DNA of 64,000 bases, taken from NCBI GenBank assembly GCA_036850595.1, contig CM072154.1, forward strand, positions 5,693,010 to 5,757,009, read 5' to 3'. Positions 12,516 to 23,690 of the stretch are shown in pieces. The translations under genes and the position numbers were made by a program. Source of the DNA: Rhyacichthys aspro. Lineage: Eukaryota > Chordata > Actinopteri > Gobiiformes > Rhyacichthyidae. Within the stretch, counting starts at the first letter, position 1, and the number at the start of each line of letters is the position of its first letter. The notes under the pieces are model-generated. The model was not told the origin of the DNA. It searched no databases and saw nothing but the letters and a program-made list of their open reading frames with translations.

Positions 12516-12998
12516 TGTCATGATCCTCCTGTTTTCTCCTTCTCCTCGTCCTCATGTGTTTGTGTGTTTCTGTCCAACCTACCTGAGAGGAGCCATCCAG
12601 TCTTCACCAGCTGCTGCCTGTGGAAATCACCTCATCTGTGGTCCATCTGCAATCTACCTGGTTCAACCTCCACTCTCTGCCAGTTCATCAGCCTCGCTAC
12701 AGCGGTAACTTGTTCCTGGCTCCTCTATCAAGTGATTGCTTTTTGAAAAGAGTTTTGTCTTTGTTTCCGACTTTTCAGTAATTTGGACACTTTTTTTTTC
12801 AGGTTTTTTTTTTTTACTCCTGTCGTCATTCTCTGCATCTCCAGTTTTTACTCACCTGTCTTGGTCTCCAGGTGGCTCCTCGTCCTCCAGCTCAGTACTC
12901 ACCTGCTCCTCTGGAGTTCCCTCAACTTGCCTGTAAAATAAATCTTTTTAACCTCAAATTGTGTTGAGCTTTTGGGCCCGTAATCTGCTAACGCAACA
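12516..12998 (+). mobile_element. Candidate solo LTR
   Basis: The 483-bp block begins TGTCATGATCC, ends GCAACA, and has near-identical 5-mers at its borders: GAAAC (12511-12515) and AAAAC (12999-13003). AATAAA at 12937 lies about 60 bases before the end, as in LTRs, and the body is pyrimidine-rich. The inverted ends are weak (TGT...ACA), so confidence is moderate. The open frames 12421-12708 and 12736-12936 inside it are probably incidental. Confidence 0.45.
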
Positions 12999-12999
12999 A

Positions 13000-13690
13000 A
13001 AACATGTAAAGTTCGAGATAAGGTCCTAAAAATGATCCTCTCTAGAACACACCAAAAGAAGAGTTCAAAATGCCTTAAATAGTATTTGTTGTGAAAAAAA
13101 TGCCCAATGTATCACATTTGATGCAATACACAATTCTATATGTATCAAATGTTTATCCCAAAAATATGGGGGGATTTTGTTTTTTAGGTCCAATAAATAG
13201 CTCAATTTGAAAATATTACAAATTTTTTTTCTTGTCTATTATTTCACATGTCTGACATGAATCAAATTGTTGTCCATCATGTCTTTTCAAATGCCTATAT
13301 CATATCATATAATCCCTTTGTCCAGACTTCTCTTGACCTGAGCATTCACATACACCTCAAAAGTGTGTAGGCTGTCCACAGACTGCATTCACATCAGCAG
13401 AAGATGAGGATTTACAGAGTCGCAGATGACATTTGATTAGCAAGAAGCTGCAGAGACTCCTTTCCCGTGCTCTTGGTCAAAGCAAACTATCAACAGTACG
13501 TGAAATCAAACATGTATCCAGTACAACCAATGATACATTAAGTTGCAGAGAACATGAGCCTTCTGCACACGTGCGTCACGAGTGTTCTGTCCCAGTGAGG
13601 AAATAACGTCTCATCCTCTTTAACCCCATCCGACGCCACCTGACTATTTAAAACTTGAAGTTAATGAAGTAGAATTCTCCCTCTTCTATT
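13000..13690. other. AT-rich DNA, nothing recognised
   Basis: No supported feature. Composition changes at about 13.55 kb towards the less AT-rich block downstream. Confidence 0.4.
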
Positions 13691-14290
13691 CCCTCCTGTC
13701 ATTCTCCGGTCTACTTCTCTCCGGACACGTCATGAATGAGACTGAGCAGTGAGATTTCAGCCATTACTAAAACTCTTAGAGAATTAAAAATAAAATCCCC
13801 TCCTGGGCAGTCCCCTGAATTGTTGCACAAATTAATCCTCTTTCCCAATTCCATCAGACGCCCCCCAGCTCCCCTTTCTGAATTATCCCTTTTCAATTAT
13901 TTCTCCCTGCTTTTCTAATTTCTAGTCACCATTGGAAATATCAATGGTGATGAGAGCGGCGGGCGAAGGAGGAGGGAAGAGGAGAGAAGAGGAGTGAATG
14001 TGTTATTAATTGCTCTGATCTGGATTAGATGGGAGCGTCGTACCCCCCGCCACCGCCACCACCACTGATTCCTCCAATCACATTTCAATTAATAACCGTC
14101 AGCCAGGCGTCGCCTCGAGATGTGCGAGTGAGATGATTGTCCTGTCAGTCAGAGCGCTTGTAATTTGCCACCGCTTCCTTCTTTCTCCATCTGGTTTTAC
14201 ACTCACTCACTCTTGTTTTGGACTAAAAATCACTCCTCTTCCTCTCGGCTCGCTCTTTATCGGTGGCGCAAAATCTTACGGTTGGTAAAT
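13690..14290. promoter_or_regulatory. Candidate conserved regulatory block (homeodomain-type sites)
   Basis: The region is free of visible repeats and holds many TAAT/ATTA cores: near 13784, 13830, 13880, 13896, 14004, 14023 and 14087. They are mixed with GC-rich segments (for example GTCGCCTCGAGATGTGCGAG at about 14110). Such clusters in gene-poor vertebrate DNA are often enhancers of developmental genes. The frames on both strands (13711-13896 and 13736-13918) overlap each other and look non-coding. Conservation cannot be tested here. Confidence 0.35.
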
Positions 14291-14534
14291 CAGACGAGTA
14301 GTAGGTATGACAATAACTAGCTGTGAGGTTACTCAAAAAAAAGACAAAAAAAAGAATATGTCGCCGAATCGAAAGTGGTGGTTTATTTGGTTTTGATGAT
14401 CATTTTTATCTGTAAGTGTAGCCAAGTTTCATGAGTTAAAGCACAAATGAGAGGAAGAGAGTATTTAAAAGCCCATTACCTAATATATATATATGTTTGA
14501 CAGTTTAATCACCTAACAGGAATCATCTGTGAAA

Positions 14535-14950
14535 AACTAAACCTTAAGACATGATCTAGGCTTTATAATTAATGATTTTAATAGATATGAATGATCAGCC
14601 CACAGCAGGATTGTTGACATCATTATAAATGTGTTCTCAATGGGCTTACCTGGTTAAATAAAGGTTAAACAAAAGCAAAAAGATGTTGGCCAATCATAGC
14701 TTGCTTCTAAAAAAAAAAAAAAAAAAAAAAGGGCTCCCATTGGTTGACACGGATGTCAGCAATGAATGACCAGGGAAATAAACCAAGAAAACTGGTTAAA
14801 ATATGTCTTATTTTACAGCGAAAAAATTCAAATACAGAAAAAGAAAATTAAACATAGATAAGTGTTGGCAGTGCTTTAACGTAATGTTTAATGAGGCAGA
14901 GATAATTACTGGATTGCTAGAGTCTAACCCCAGAGATAAATGTTTTAGGT
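14535..14950 (+). repeat. Dispersed repeat family R, copy with inner insertion
   Basis: It shares with 27790-28160 and 53180-53510 the order GATTTTAATAGAT, TTGGCCAATCA, GCTCCCATTGGTTGAC, then TAATGTTTAATGAGG. About 90 bases between the first two blocks are absent from the copy at 53180 and include GGGCTTACCTGGTTAAATAA, the end of another common repeat. A 22-base A-run (14709-14730) interrupts the copy as well. Confidence 0.6.
14709..14730 (+). repeat. Poly-A run
   Basis: 22 consecutive A, inside a family R repeat. Confidence 0.9.
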
Positions 14951-16140
14951 CAGCTCTGTGAGTGTGGTGAATAATTGAGCCAGTTTTACCTTTTTTTTTC
15001 TTTTTTCAAATACAAAAAGCAGGAAATGTTACTGTGCTGTTGTTGGGGGAGAGTGGTGGGGCTGAGGGAGGGATGGCAAAAACAAAATCAGGCACATTGG
15101 CTTTAAATAAGGCATGCCGCCATATCTACTAAGGTTTGGAATTCACAGAGTTTCATTTTGTACTTGAAATTGGTGTATTTTCTAGTTTAGAAAGGTAAAA
15201 AATACTGACTTGTACTGTTTATTGCAACCATTTTATTGCTATACACCTCTGGCCTCTTGAAAACAAAGATTCCTGACCATCTTTTCAGAAATTCTATCCA
15301 ATTAGAGCATCAGCATGTTGTCTACATCAAAGGTAAAACTCTTCTTTCTATCATCAAACCTAAAACACACCCATATCTCCCAGTTCTGCCACACCTTTAG
15401 TCTGAGTCATGTCAGCATCTCAAGAATCCAGCTGCTAATGTTTCTCCCACAGAAACATACTGTAACTTATGTAACCTCTTGGCCCTGACCCGACCTATTC
15501 CATCCCACTCGAGGACACGTGGCTCTGCTGTCTACGGCTTGTGTACAGTTAGATGTGTTAGAAAGCCTCTCCTCAGACCGAGACAGCGTTCAACTTCAAA
15601 ACGTGTCGTCCTGCGCTCCATTTGAAATGAGACGGAAGACGGCGCAGACATTTTCTATTAAAGCCTTCATGCTCTCATCATAACCTGCTGCTTCTGAGGA
15701 CTGGCTGCTCTTAAATATACACTCAGACATGTCAGTCGACTCTTTTGCATGCCTTCTGTTAAAATGTGGAGAGCTTCTTTCCGATTTGAATTCACACATG
15801 CTAGAGAACCAAGAGATAGAGTGAAATCAAGCCTGGGACAAGTGTTTTTAGTATAACACTGTTCATACTATACATAATCAATTATAAAGAGTAAAGTTAT
15901 ATACCATCCACCTCCAATTGAAGAAATATTCCCACTTTAAATCATTTCTAGTGTGTGTAGCAATAATGTAATGACTTGCTAATATGTACTGCTGCTGTAA
16001 TAAATGTTCACATAATCACTGTGATTATGGTAACGAGGTTGAGAGTAATTATGCAGTTGATATTAATGATGCTTTTTAAGAAACAAGTCATTCGATTTGT
16101 GTTAAACATACTAAAGGGCCAAATGCAATTATTAATCCAC
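14950..16140. other. Non-coding, nothing recognised
   Basis: No repeat recurring in the window and no convincing open frame. Confidence 0.4.
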
Positions 16141-16149
16141 ATTTCCACT

Positions 16150-16245
16150 AAAGCCTAGTTTCCACTGGAGTGGTAGAGTATGGTTTGGCTCAGTTCACCT
16201 CCATTTGACTGTGTTGGGTCCAGAAGAGTGATGTTTGCTACAAGA
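16150..16245 (+). repeat. Dispersed repeat family S, copy 1
   Basis: AGCCTAGTTTCCACTGGAGT, followed by GGTAGAGTATGGTTTGGCTC, resembles the copy at 22331 (AGCCTCATTTCCACGGGAGT) and more weakly 55790. Both good copies are close to a homopolymer tract. Confidence 0.5.
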
Positions 16246-16370
16246 ACAGTGATGCTTAACATTAAAATAAAAAAAAAAAGAGCTGTGTTGTTCTATAATT
16301 TAGTGCCTTAATTATAAATACTTATTGTATAATGACAATGAAATGAAAATGCAAAACATGTTTTCTCCTG

Positions 16371-16522
16371 GGGTGGGCCTTGGGGGGGCAAAACCCCCCC
16401 CCCCCCCCCCGGGGGAAATCCCCCGGGGGCCCCCCCCCCCCCCCCCCCCCTTGTTTTTTTTCCCCCCCTAAAAGTGTTTAAAACCCCCCTTTTTAAAGGG
16501 GGGGGGGGGGGGGGCCCCCCCT
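16371..16522. other. Homopolymer-stretched tract, probable sequence artefact
   Basis: Nearly every base is part of a long run of C, G, T or A (for example C-runs of about 18 and 22 and a G-run of about 17). This does not resemble ordinary satellite or coding DNA. It resembles low-quality consensus or gap filling. Confidence 0.7.
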
Positions 16523-16574
16523 AGAGACCGTCTTAGAGGATCAACCTCGTGTTTTTATTACCCAAAGACAAACT

Positions 16575-17006
16575 GGGGTGACGGTAGCGGAGTGGTTAGC
16601 GCTCCCGCTTCACAGCAAGAGGGTCGTGAGTACGAATCCCGGCCGACCCAAAAAACATCGTTGGCCGATTGTAGCCAACTCAAAACATCATTGGCTAACT
16701 CTGGTCTTTCTGTGAGGAGTTGCATGTCCTCCCGTGTCACCGTGGGTTCTCTCCGGGATCTCCGGCTTCCTCCCACCACCCAAAGACATGCATGTATAGG
16801 TGAATTGGTGACTCTAAAGTGCCCCTAGTGGATGAATGTGAGAGTGAATGGTTGTCTGTCAATGTACGTCTAAGTGTCAGCCCTGCGACGAACTGGCCAC
16901 TGTCCAGGGTGTACCCCACCTAAGGCCCAAAGCAGCTGGGATAGGCTCCAGCCACCCGCGACCCCACAAAGTGGGATAAGCGGTAGAAGATGAAATGAAA
17001 TGAAAG
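16575..17006 (+). mobile_element. V-SINE/DANA-like tRNA-derived SINE
   Basis: The head is tRNA-like, with an A-box TAGCGGAGTGG (16585-16595, full consensus) and a B-box AGTACGAATCC (16629-16639, two changes), so it would be transcribed by RNA polymerase III. A central domain follows (16713-16800, with GTGGGTTCTCTCCGGGATCT and ACCCAAAGACATGCATG), then a 3' part with GTCCAGGGTGTACCCCACC and GGGATAGGCTCCAGCC. It ends in GGGATAAGCGGTAGAAGATG and a short (GAAAT)n tail. The head-body junction has a partial duplication around ACATCGTTGGC/ACATCATTGGC. This is the best of several copies in the window. No target duplication could be fixed. Confidence 0.8.
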
Positions 17007-17130
17007 TATATAATATGATAAATATATATAAAATTTATATAAAAAAAAAATAATAGAATAAATTAATTAAAAATAAATAAAAATAAAATTTAAAAATAGA
17101 AAAAGAATGTTTTATATTATAAAGAGGTTT
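17007..17130 (+). repeat. A/T low-complexity tract
   Basis: A-rich sequence directly after the SINE tail. It may be partly a degenerated extension of the tail. Confidence 0.6.
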
Positions 17131-18437
17131 ATTAAATTGTATTAGTGTTTCTCTGATACCATCCACAAAGACTCAAACTGAACTGTAAAACTCCAACAGG
17201 TCATGACAGTGTCTCAAAGTGTAAGTAAAATTTAACAAAATATAGAGTACATCTCTGTCTGGTCTCTGTGATTGTCACTCATGGTCTCATTAATTTTGTT
17301 CAAGGCTGTTTTTATACACTTTCATCGTGTTGAAATTTAACACCAGAATAGAGTATATGAGTCCAGGTGTTAACGCCCAAAGAGTTAATTTAGTCCTGGA
17401 GGTTTTGCTGTGTAGGGACTCCTGGCCAAAGTGTCCCCAGAGAAGAACACACATTTTCAGTATATCTTTGATCCTTTTTGATAATGGAAACTCCTCATAC
17501 TGACCCAACCCAGGTACAGTATGGACCAGGTCGGTACAGAACCACTGCACTGGAGGAGAGCAGCATGTTTTCCATGAACACTGATGTCATTCAAGTATCT
17601 TTCCATATGAGAAATGGATCAAATTTGAAGCAAACTTTCAAAACACAGACCATTAATTATAATAAAGAAGAGAGTTAATCGTTGCTCAGGGCACTTACCC
17701 ATTTGGTGCCTGCAAGGGGGGGCAAGGGCCATTTCTTATTGCTTGCAGCTTTAATTATGAATATTTTTTATTACATTTCATCTTAATATTGTGGAATATA
17801 ATATAAGATTTTATAATAGGGGTGTCCTATTTCACACTAACAAATAAAATGATGATATTAAGTCATTGCTTTTGTAAAATGAAAGCCATTTCAGCATCAT
17901 CCGGAGCAATGGAGTAATGTCTGAATTTTAAAATGGAGATCCAAAAACAAGAGAGCCAGGTTTTGTTGGGTATGCTTTTTATACTAATCTAATATATAAT
18001 ATGCATATTAACTGTATAATAGCCTATAATAACATGTTTAGACAAATCAGAGTCTGAAAGAATTTAAAAGAAATAGGGTTCACTGATTAGGATTATTATT
18101 AGTATTATGTGATGTAAACATAATGTACTCTTAGACCTCAATTTTTCATATTCACTTTGGACCTCAGTGACCTCAACAGTGCATTCTATCATGTATGACG
18201 GTATATTTTTATGAGTTAGAGACAACCACTTAAAAATACTCAAACATAGCATAATTGTAAAGGCTCTTTCTTGGATCCTATTGGAGAAGCCAGATTTTTT
18301 TCGATTTCATTATTGTGACTCTAGGGCTTGGAAATCCTGTTGCTACTAAACTAATTCATCTCTCAAGTGTAGTGTTGTCAGGGGCATGCCCACCTGAAGC
18401 AAAGCTAAATACATTGTAATAAAGTGAGTCATGTACG
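17130..18437. other. Non-coding, nothing firm
   Basis: The minus strand at 17690-17760 holds a possible splice donor, but the implied exon is only 11 bases and was not accepted. No other feature seen. Confidence 0.35.
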
Positions 18438-18770
18438 TAGCCTGGCCAGCCGTCCTAATTCTTTTTCTGTTACATTCAGATACAGGCATTTTGCTCCACC
18501 TCCTGGAAATCAAACTTGAATCAACAGCTAACAGAGTTTCACAACCAATCACAATCAGGGGGCGGTGCCAACATACGCAGAATATACTGCCTCTGGAACA
18601 ACACACTTTGAAAAACAAAAAAAACAACCAGAGAAACAGTGTGTCAAAAAAAGCATTTTAAATAAATAGTTAAAATTTGTCAGTGTTTGGTAGAAGTTCA
18701 GTTCCATGAGAGGGCTTTCACTTCCGTTCACCAAGAAAGTGATTGAATCTGGCTTTTCAGTTTATTGTAT
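18438..18770 (+). mobile_element. TAGCC inverted-repeat element, old copy
   Basis: The left terminus TAGCCTGGCCAGCC is identical to the right terminus (read inward) of the element at 57065. Internal blocks TTCTTTTTCTGTT, ACCAATCACAATCAGG, GGGGGCGGTGCCAAC and TAAATAAATAGTT are shared with 33502-33748 and 25141-25440. The right end is decayed (GAATCTGGCTTTTCAG near 18750), so its border is approximate. Confidence 0.6.
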
Positions 18771-20600
18771 TAAAAAGTGACAAAACTCTTTTCTTCTGAC
18801 TAAGAAAAGATGTCTTTGAAAACAAGTGGAAAGAACTATTGCAGAGAATACAGCTATTTTTTTTATCTTCAAAAAGGCATAGTTTGGTGTAGACCCCTTG
18901 TATCTATCAGGAGTCTTAATTGAGCTGCCAGTTGTGACTTGTTTTGATTTACATGGAGAACAAGCTCCATAGCTGAGGAAGGAGAAACAGGACTTCAGTT
19001 CATCACGTCAGGAGCAATAATACAATCGGAGGTTTCTGAGTGGCTTGTGCGACTGGTTTGTCTGAGCTGTTCTGAGGAAAAACAAAGGCAATAATTTGGT
19101 CTGTGCTATGTTTTGCTGTGTCTTTTAAATTGCATTTGTACTCAGGGAAACTTGCTGCCCTCAGCTTTCTCCTGAACCTGCCGTGAACATTTTGGACATG
19201 TAGTTATCCCAACAGACACGGTCGGGAAATGGATTTTCACAGATCTGAAAATGGAAACGACAAGGAGGCAAATCAATTTTTGGTTTTTGTTTAATGGAGT
19301 AATTGAGGCCCTTCAGATGTGACAGATGCTGTGTGTGTAGTTTGTGAAAAGATTTTCTCCATAACAGCATCTAGGATGATAAAATTAACATTGGAAAAGT
19401 CACTAAAAATAATACATATAATTTTTAAAAATGCATTTCTTTTTAAAGTGTGGAACCAGTGTAATTTCTGCAGGATTCCTGACATTTCCTATAGTAAAAA
19501 CTTTCAATTTTGCAACTCTGGCACTGCTCTGACAGTAAAAAGCACTAACAGAGCTCCACCGGACAGCTCCTGCTCCAATTCTCCTCACTTTTTAAATGAG
19601 TCACTTCAGATTTGTCCATTTTGATGTAAAGTTGCTGGTTTGATTTAAACCTAAGATAAAATAAGACTAAATAATAAAAACTGACTGAAATTGAATAGAT
19701 AGGTTAGGTTCTGAGGTCTGCTATCTAATTATGTTAGGCCAATACCAGTTGTTTTCAATGCAGATATTTAAAAGGGAACATATATGAAAAGTTTATGTAA
19801 TATTTTATTTATATGTTAAGCATAAAAAAAACAAAACAAATGAATTTGAATCAAAGTGTTGCATGCTGCAGTCTGTCACTGTGCTTTTACTTTTACCAAT
19901 ACTGAAAATTTAGCAATGTATTCTCATGCCATATAATAATCAATATAATCCAGGAAGAGTAGACTTGAATTCATTTTTTTTATTACATTTGTGACAAGTG
20001 TGGGATCTGAAATGCAATAATGTTCTAGTTACAGTTGATCTTTAAATCTTTGCACTGCCTTTGATATTATTTATCCAGAAATCAGTCATCTTCATAATTT
20101 CTGGGGCCAGCAGTCTGAGCAAAGATGCCAAGACTTCCCTCTCCCCAGATACTTCCCACAGCTCCTCCAATGCCAAGATCTTATTGTCTGACCCTGACCA
20201 TGACAGCTCATGGCCATAGGAAAGGGTAGAAACATGGACTGACAGATATTTCACCTCATCCAACCTGGATCCAACAAGCCAACTGAAAACCATGGAAACA
20301 AACTTGGAGATGCCAATTCCAAACCACTTTAGACTGGATCATTTTCACCATCTCAACTTCAATAAGATGGACGTATTGTTAATTGGTCCTGCCTGGCACA
20401 GGAATTACAAGGACGATATCCACAAGAATATTATCTCAAACCGTGGCACCGCTGTAAAGTTTTTCATTTCCCAATTAGAGTCAAATGGTGAGAGTTTAGA
20501 GACAAGTGGAAACTAATCTTCAAGTCAGCTTATCTTTCAAAAGGTGTTTGAAGTGACTGGCAGCCATATGTCCCAGCACTTCCCCATGGAACAAGTGCAC
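18770..20600. other. Non-coding, nothing recognised
   Basis: Several short open frames on both strands without domains. No repeat shared with the rest of the window. Confidence 0.4.
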
Positions 20601-21000
20601 AGTCGAGCTTTAGAAAAGGAGAAGAGAGGAGATGAGAATGGCCCGCTCTATCTCCTTTTGGCCGAGTGACTCTGCTCTGCTCGCTCTGCTCACTCACTTT
20701 TCTTTATTAAAAAGAAACACATGTAGTGACGGAGCGTTCAAGTATGAAATTCAATTCTCATCCCCCGAACTGTGTTTTTATTAAAGCCGTTACTATCACA
20801 GCGAGCAGGCGGCCTGGACGGCTCAGCTTGGCTCGGGTCAGCTGTGTGCTACTGTATGAAGAGGGAGGGGTAGTGCCTGTTAGGGAGGGACGTACAGTCT
20901 GAACCCAGTGAAACATCCGGGCACGGAGCAGCAGGCCGGCAGAGGGGCTTAATTTGCCCCAAAGGCAGCTCAGCCTCTTATGCAATTTAGTCCGGACATG
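20600..21000. promoter_or_regulatory. Low-repeat GC-richer block, possible regulatory DNA
   Basis: Composition is clearly less AT-rich than the surroundings, and there is no visible repeat or splice-bounded frame. Segments such as AAGCCGTTACTATCACAGCG (about 20785) look unlike decayed repeat. This is inference only. Confidence 0.2.
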
Positions 21001-21664
21001 CTTGACTTGAGCCAGAGTTGGCGCCCTGGCTCAAACTGCTGCACAAAATCCCAGGAACACTGGATAGAACACTAGACTGCACTATTGTCAAAAAGGACCT
21101 GAGCGAAATTGCATTAGTCGCTAATTTGCAGTTGTGTTGCAGAAAATGACATATTAAATTTGCATAAATGATCACAAATATGGCATATTAAAAGACATAT
21201 TAAAGCTTTTGTGAACTTTTTCACATGAGAAATCTGGCTGTAGAAAAATATGCTGCCAAGGGGTTCGGACCTTTCTCATCTGAAGCAGGAATCATTTATA
21301 AAGCTTACACTCAAAATGAGAGCAAAAGCATGTATGTGCCATTTTTGCCTCCAAAGATGGGATCTATAAAAGTCCCACTAAATGTGAAACTGTTCATAGC
21401 CCAGTGCCAACTCTGATCCAGGTAGCAGCATGTATTCTAGAGACTTGGCACAAAGGCCAATTTTTCAATTATTCCTTTTAAACCCATAAAAATGGAGGTG
21501 ACTTTACTAGGTTTGAGACACTGTTTAGTAGGGACCAACTCCTACAGTCAGTTCACACAGAATCTTCACAAAAATATATATCTTCACAAAACAGAGTGAC
21601 ACAAACAACCCCATGACATTCATGGAGATAAGGATATAGTCTTCACAGGTTGAAACTGAGGGCA

Positions 21665-21736
21665 GGGCTTGTCTGAGATTTGAACCTGGGACCGCTCACA
21701 CCCGAAGCGAGAATCATACCCTTAGACCAATGAGCC
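21665..21736 (-). tRNA. tRNA-Pro(CGG), probably a decayed copy
   Basis: The 72-base minus-strand sequence has the length and layout of a eukaryotic cytosolic tRNA-Pro. The A-box TGGTCTAAGGG fits the consensus, the anticodon loop is TTCGGGT (anticodon CGG at 21702-21704), and the T-loop is TTCAAAT. The anticodon stem pairs fully if G-T is allowed. The acceptor stem (GGCTCAT/ACAAGCC) has two C-A type mismatches, and the T-stem (CCAGG/CTCAG) has two as well. Most departures from the usual vertebrate gene fit C-to-T or G-to-A change at CpG sites, which is how silent methylated copies decay. No run of four T follows the 3' end, so a normal polymerase III terminator is missing. It is not followed by a SINE body. 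It is probably a tRNA pseudogene. Confidence 0.75.
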
Positions 21737-21769
21737 ACAGATTGTAATCTACAACACATGTTTTCTGAT

Positions 21770-21885
21770 GAGATTACACTTTACTGATCACACAATGGGG
21801 AAATTCACATGTAATGGCATTTAATGTATAGTGCAAAAATGAAATACATAAAGAGAGCATGCAGAAATAAAATTTGGAACTTATT
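21770..21885 (-). repeat. LINE 3' tail fragment (L2-like), minus strand
   Basis: The minus strand reads GTGAATTTCCCCATTGTGTG, then ATCAGTAAAGTGTAATCTCATC, a decayed form of the common fish LINE ending with AATTTCCC, GGGATCAATAAAG and ATCT-like repeats. No coding part remains. Confidence 0.45.
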
Positions 21886-21913
21886 TTAAATTATATTTAA
21901 AGAAACTTTCAAA

Positions 21914-22260
21914 GGTGCCCCGGGTTCAAAAAAAAAACCCCTTCTTCTTTTTTTTTCCTTTTTTAAAAAATTTTTTTTTTATTATTTTAAATTTGTATTA
22001 TATTATTTGGGACCCCCCCTCCCCACAACCATTTACAAAAAAGTGGGGGGGGGGGGGGAGGGGGGGGTTTTCCCCCCCCCCCCCCCCCCCCACCAAGGAG
22101 GGGGGGCGGTTTTTTTAACAACCCCCAAAAAAAGGGGAAAAATTTTGGGGGGGGTTTTTTCCCCCCCCGCCCCCCCCCAACAACCCAAAAAAAAAAGGGG
22201 GGGCCGCCCCCCCCCCCCCCCCCCCCCGCCCCCCCCCCCAACCCCCCCCCCCCCCCCCCT
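21914..22260. other. Homopolymer-stretched tract, probable sequence artefact
   Basis: About 350 bases composed almost only of homopolymer runs, including many C- and G-runs of 8 to 20 or more. Long apparent frames rich in Pro and Gly (21987-22292 minus and 22007-22432 plus) arise only from these runs and should not be annotated as genes. Confidence 0.75.
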
Positions 22261-22324
22261 AATGAACTTCTTCCAAACCCAGAAAAACTCAAGTCATTAT
22301 ACTAGGCCTGAGAAATCGAAGAGA

Positions 22325-22400
22325 CACACTGTAGCCTCATTTCCACGGGAGTGGTCCGGTGTGGGTAGGGTCAGTACAGGCCAAGGGTATACTGAAAGCA
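22325..22400 (+). repeat. Dispersed repeat family S, copy 2
   Basis: AGCCTCATTTCCACGGGAGT matches the copy at 16153 with a few changes. It begins about 60 bases after the homopolymer tract. Confidence 0.5.
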
Positions 22401-23690
22401 GGGCTGATCAAGGGGTTGGATTTATGAATTAACTCCTGGAAATAAGCCTTTTTTTCACAATGAAACCATGGACAAGTGCCCGCATTGTGACACATACTCG
22501 CGCTTTCTTGGTCATAAAACCGTATGTATTATTCAAGCCCACTTTGTTACCAATTCTGCTCCTAGATTTATGGATAGCTGTTGGGCGCCTTAGACATATT
22601 TCATAAAGAATAAACTGAAAAGGAAATTGTCAAACAGTCGGCCACCCTCTTCGCCTGTAACAGTAAATACACAGTCGGGGTGAGCTGACCCTGTCTACGC
22701 CTCAGAGGAAACAACGCATTGTGGCTAAACTATTCTGACAGGCCTGGCCTTTTTACACATGAGGAAGTGAGGAGGCGTGTGGTGTTGAGCCAATGATGAG
22801 GGAACAATGCAGAGGACCGAGAGGAAAGCCAAGGAGGAGACGGGGTCAGGGTGGGACACACAGACAGGACTGATGGACCTTTGGGTGAGAGGATGAGTCA
22901 TTAGCCTCTTTTAGGCTCCTGTCTATGAGACTGCTGAAAATTTCCTGTCCCAGTGAGCCTTATGACATATTTATACTACACAAGCAAAACAGTAATAAGA
23001 TGATGGTCTTTTATTCCTTTCCATTCCATGCTTTTGGTAAAAAATACGTCTGGCACAAAAGGAATGAACATGTAAAAACGTGTAAAGTCAGATGGATCTT
23101 GCTTAAAGGTTTGATTCAGATTTAAAGAAAAGATTTAAAGAGGATCTGATTAAAAGAAAATCAGATCATCTGTGAAAAAAATAGACAGACAAAAAAGACA
23201 AGACTTTATACACGGTCTTTTCAAGGTAACCACTGCTAACTTTTACCACTTTTTTACTTTGCAACACCCTTTAGGAAACAGTGACTATAGTTGCCTGCTC
23301 CTAGACTACTTCAGTGAGTAAAAGTCTGAGAAGGCATTATTCAAAGCTCTTTGCAAAACTGTAACAACCCTGAGACGTGTCAATCAACTCTAATGAGAGA
23401 TGTCATCTTCTTATACAACACTTCTGACCCAAGGAGACGGGATGCCCTTGTCTTTGCCTTTTATTCTCCATCACTCGAAGGCCCTCGTATGGCCCTGGCA
23501 TTTAAATCTGTCTTCTTTCTATCTGGACAACTCGACTTGTTGTGTTCACATCTGGTGTTTATGTGTGTTTTCATCAGTCTGCCATTGATCGGTTCTGACT
23601 TTAGCGCTTTATATCCAAAACTGCACTGGCTTCAGCTATCGACTTTCTGTTGTATAAATCAGTTTGAAGTACACATTGGCATAGGAGTCT
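22400..23690. other. Non-coding, nothing recognised
   Basis: The open frame at 23351-23779 (142 residues) ends inside a decayed SINE and has no recognisable domain, so it is not called. Confidence 0.4.

Noticed and set aside
17690..17760. Minus-strand exon with donor at about 17697
   Set aside because: The implied exon would be only 11 bases, and the sequence looks like part of a repeat.
22007..22432. Long Pro/Gly-rich open frame (141 residues)
   Set aside because: It arises from C- and G-homopolymers in the artefact-like tract and continues into a dispersed repeat.
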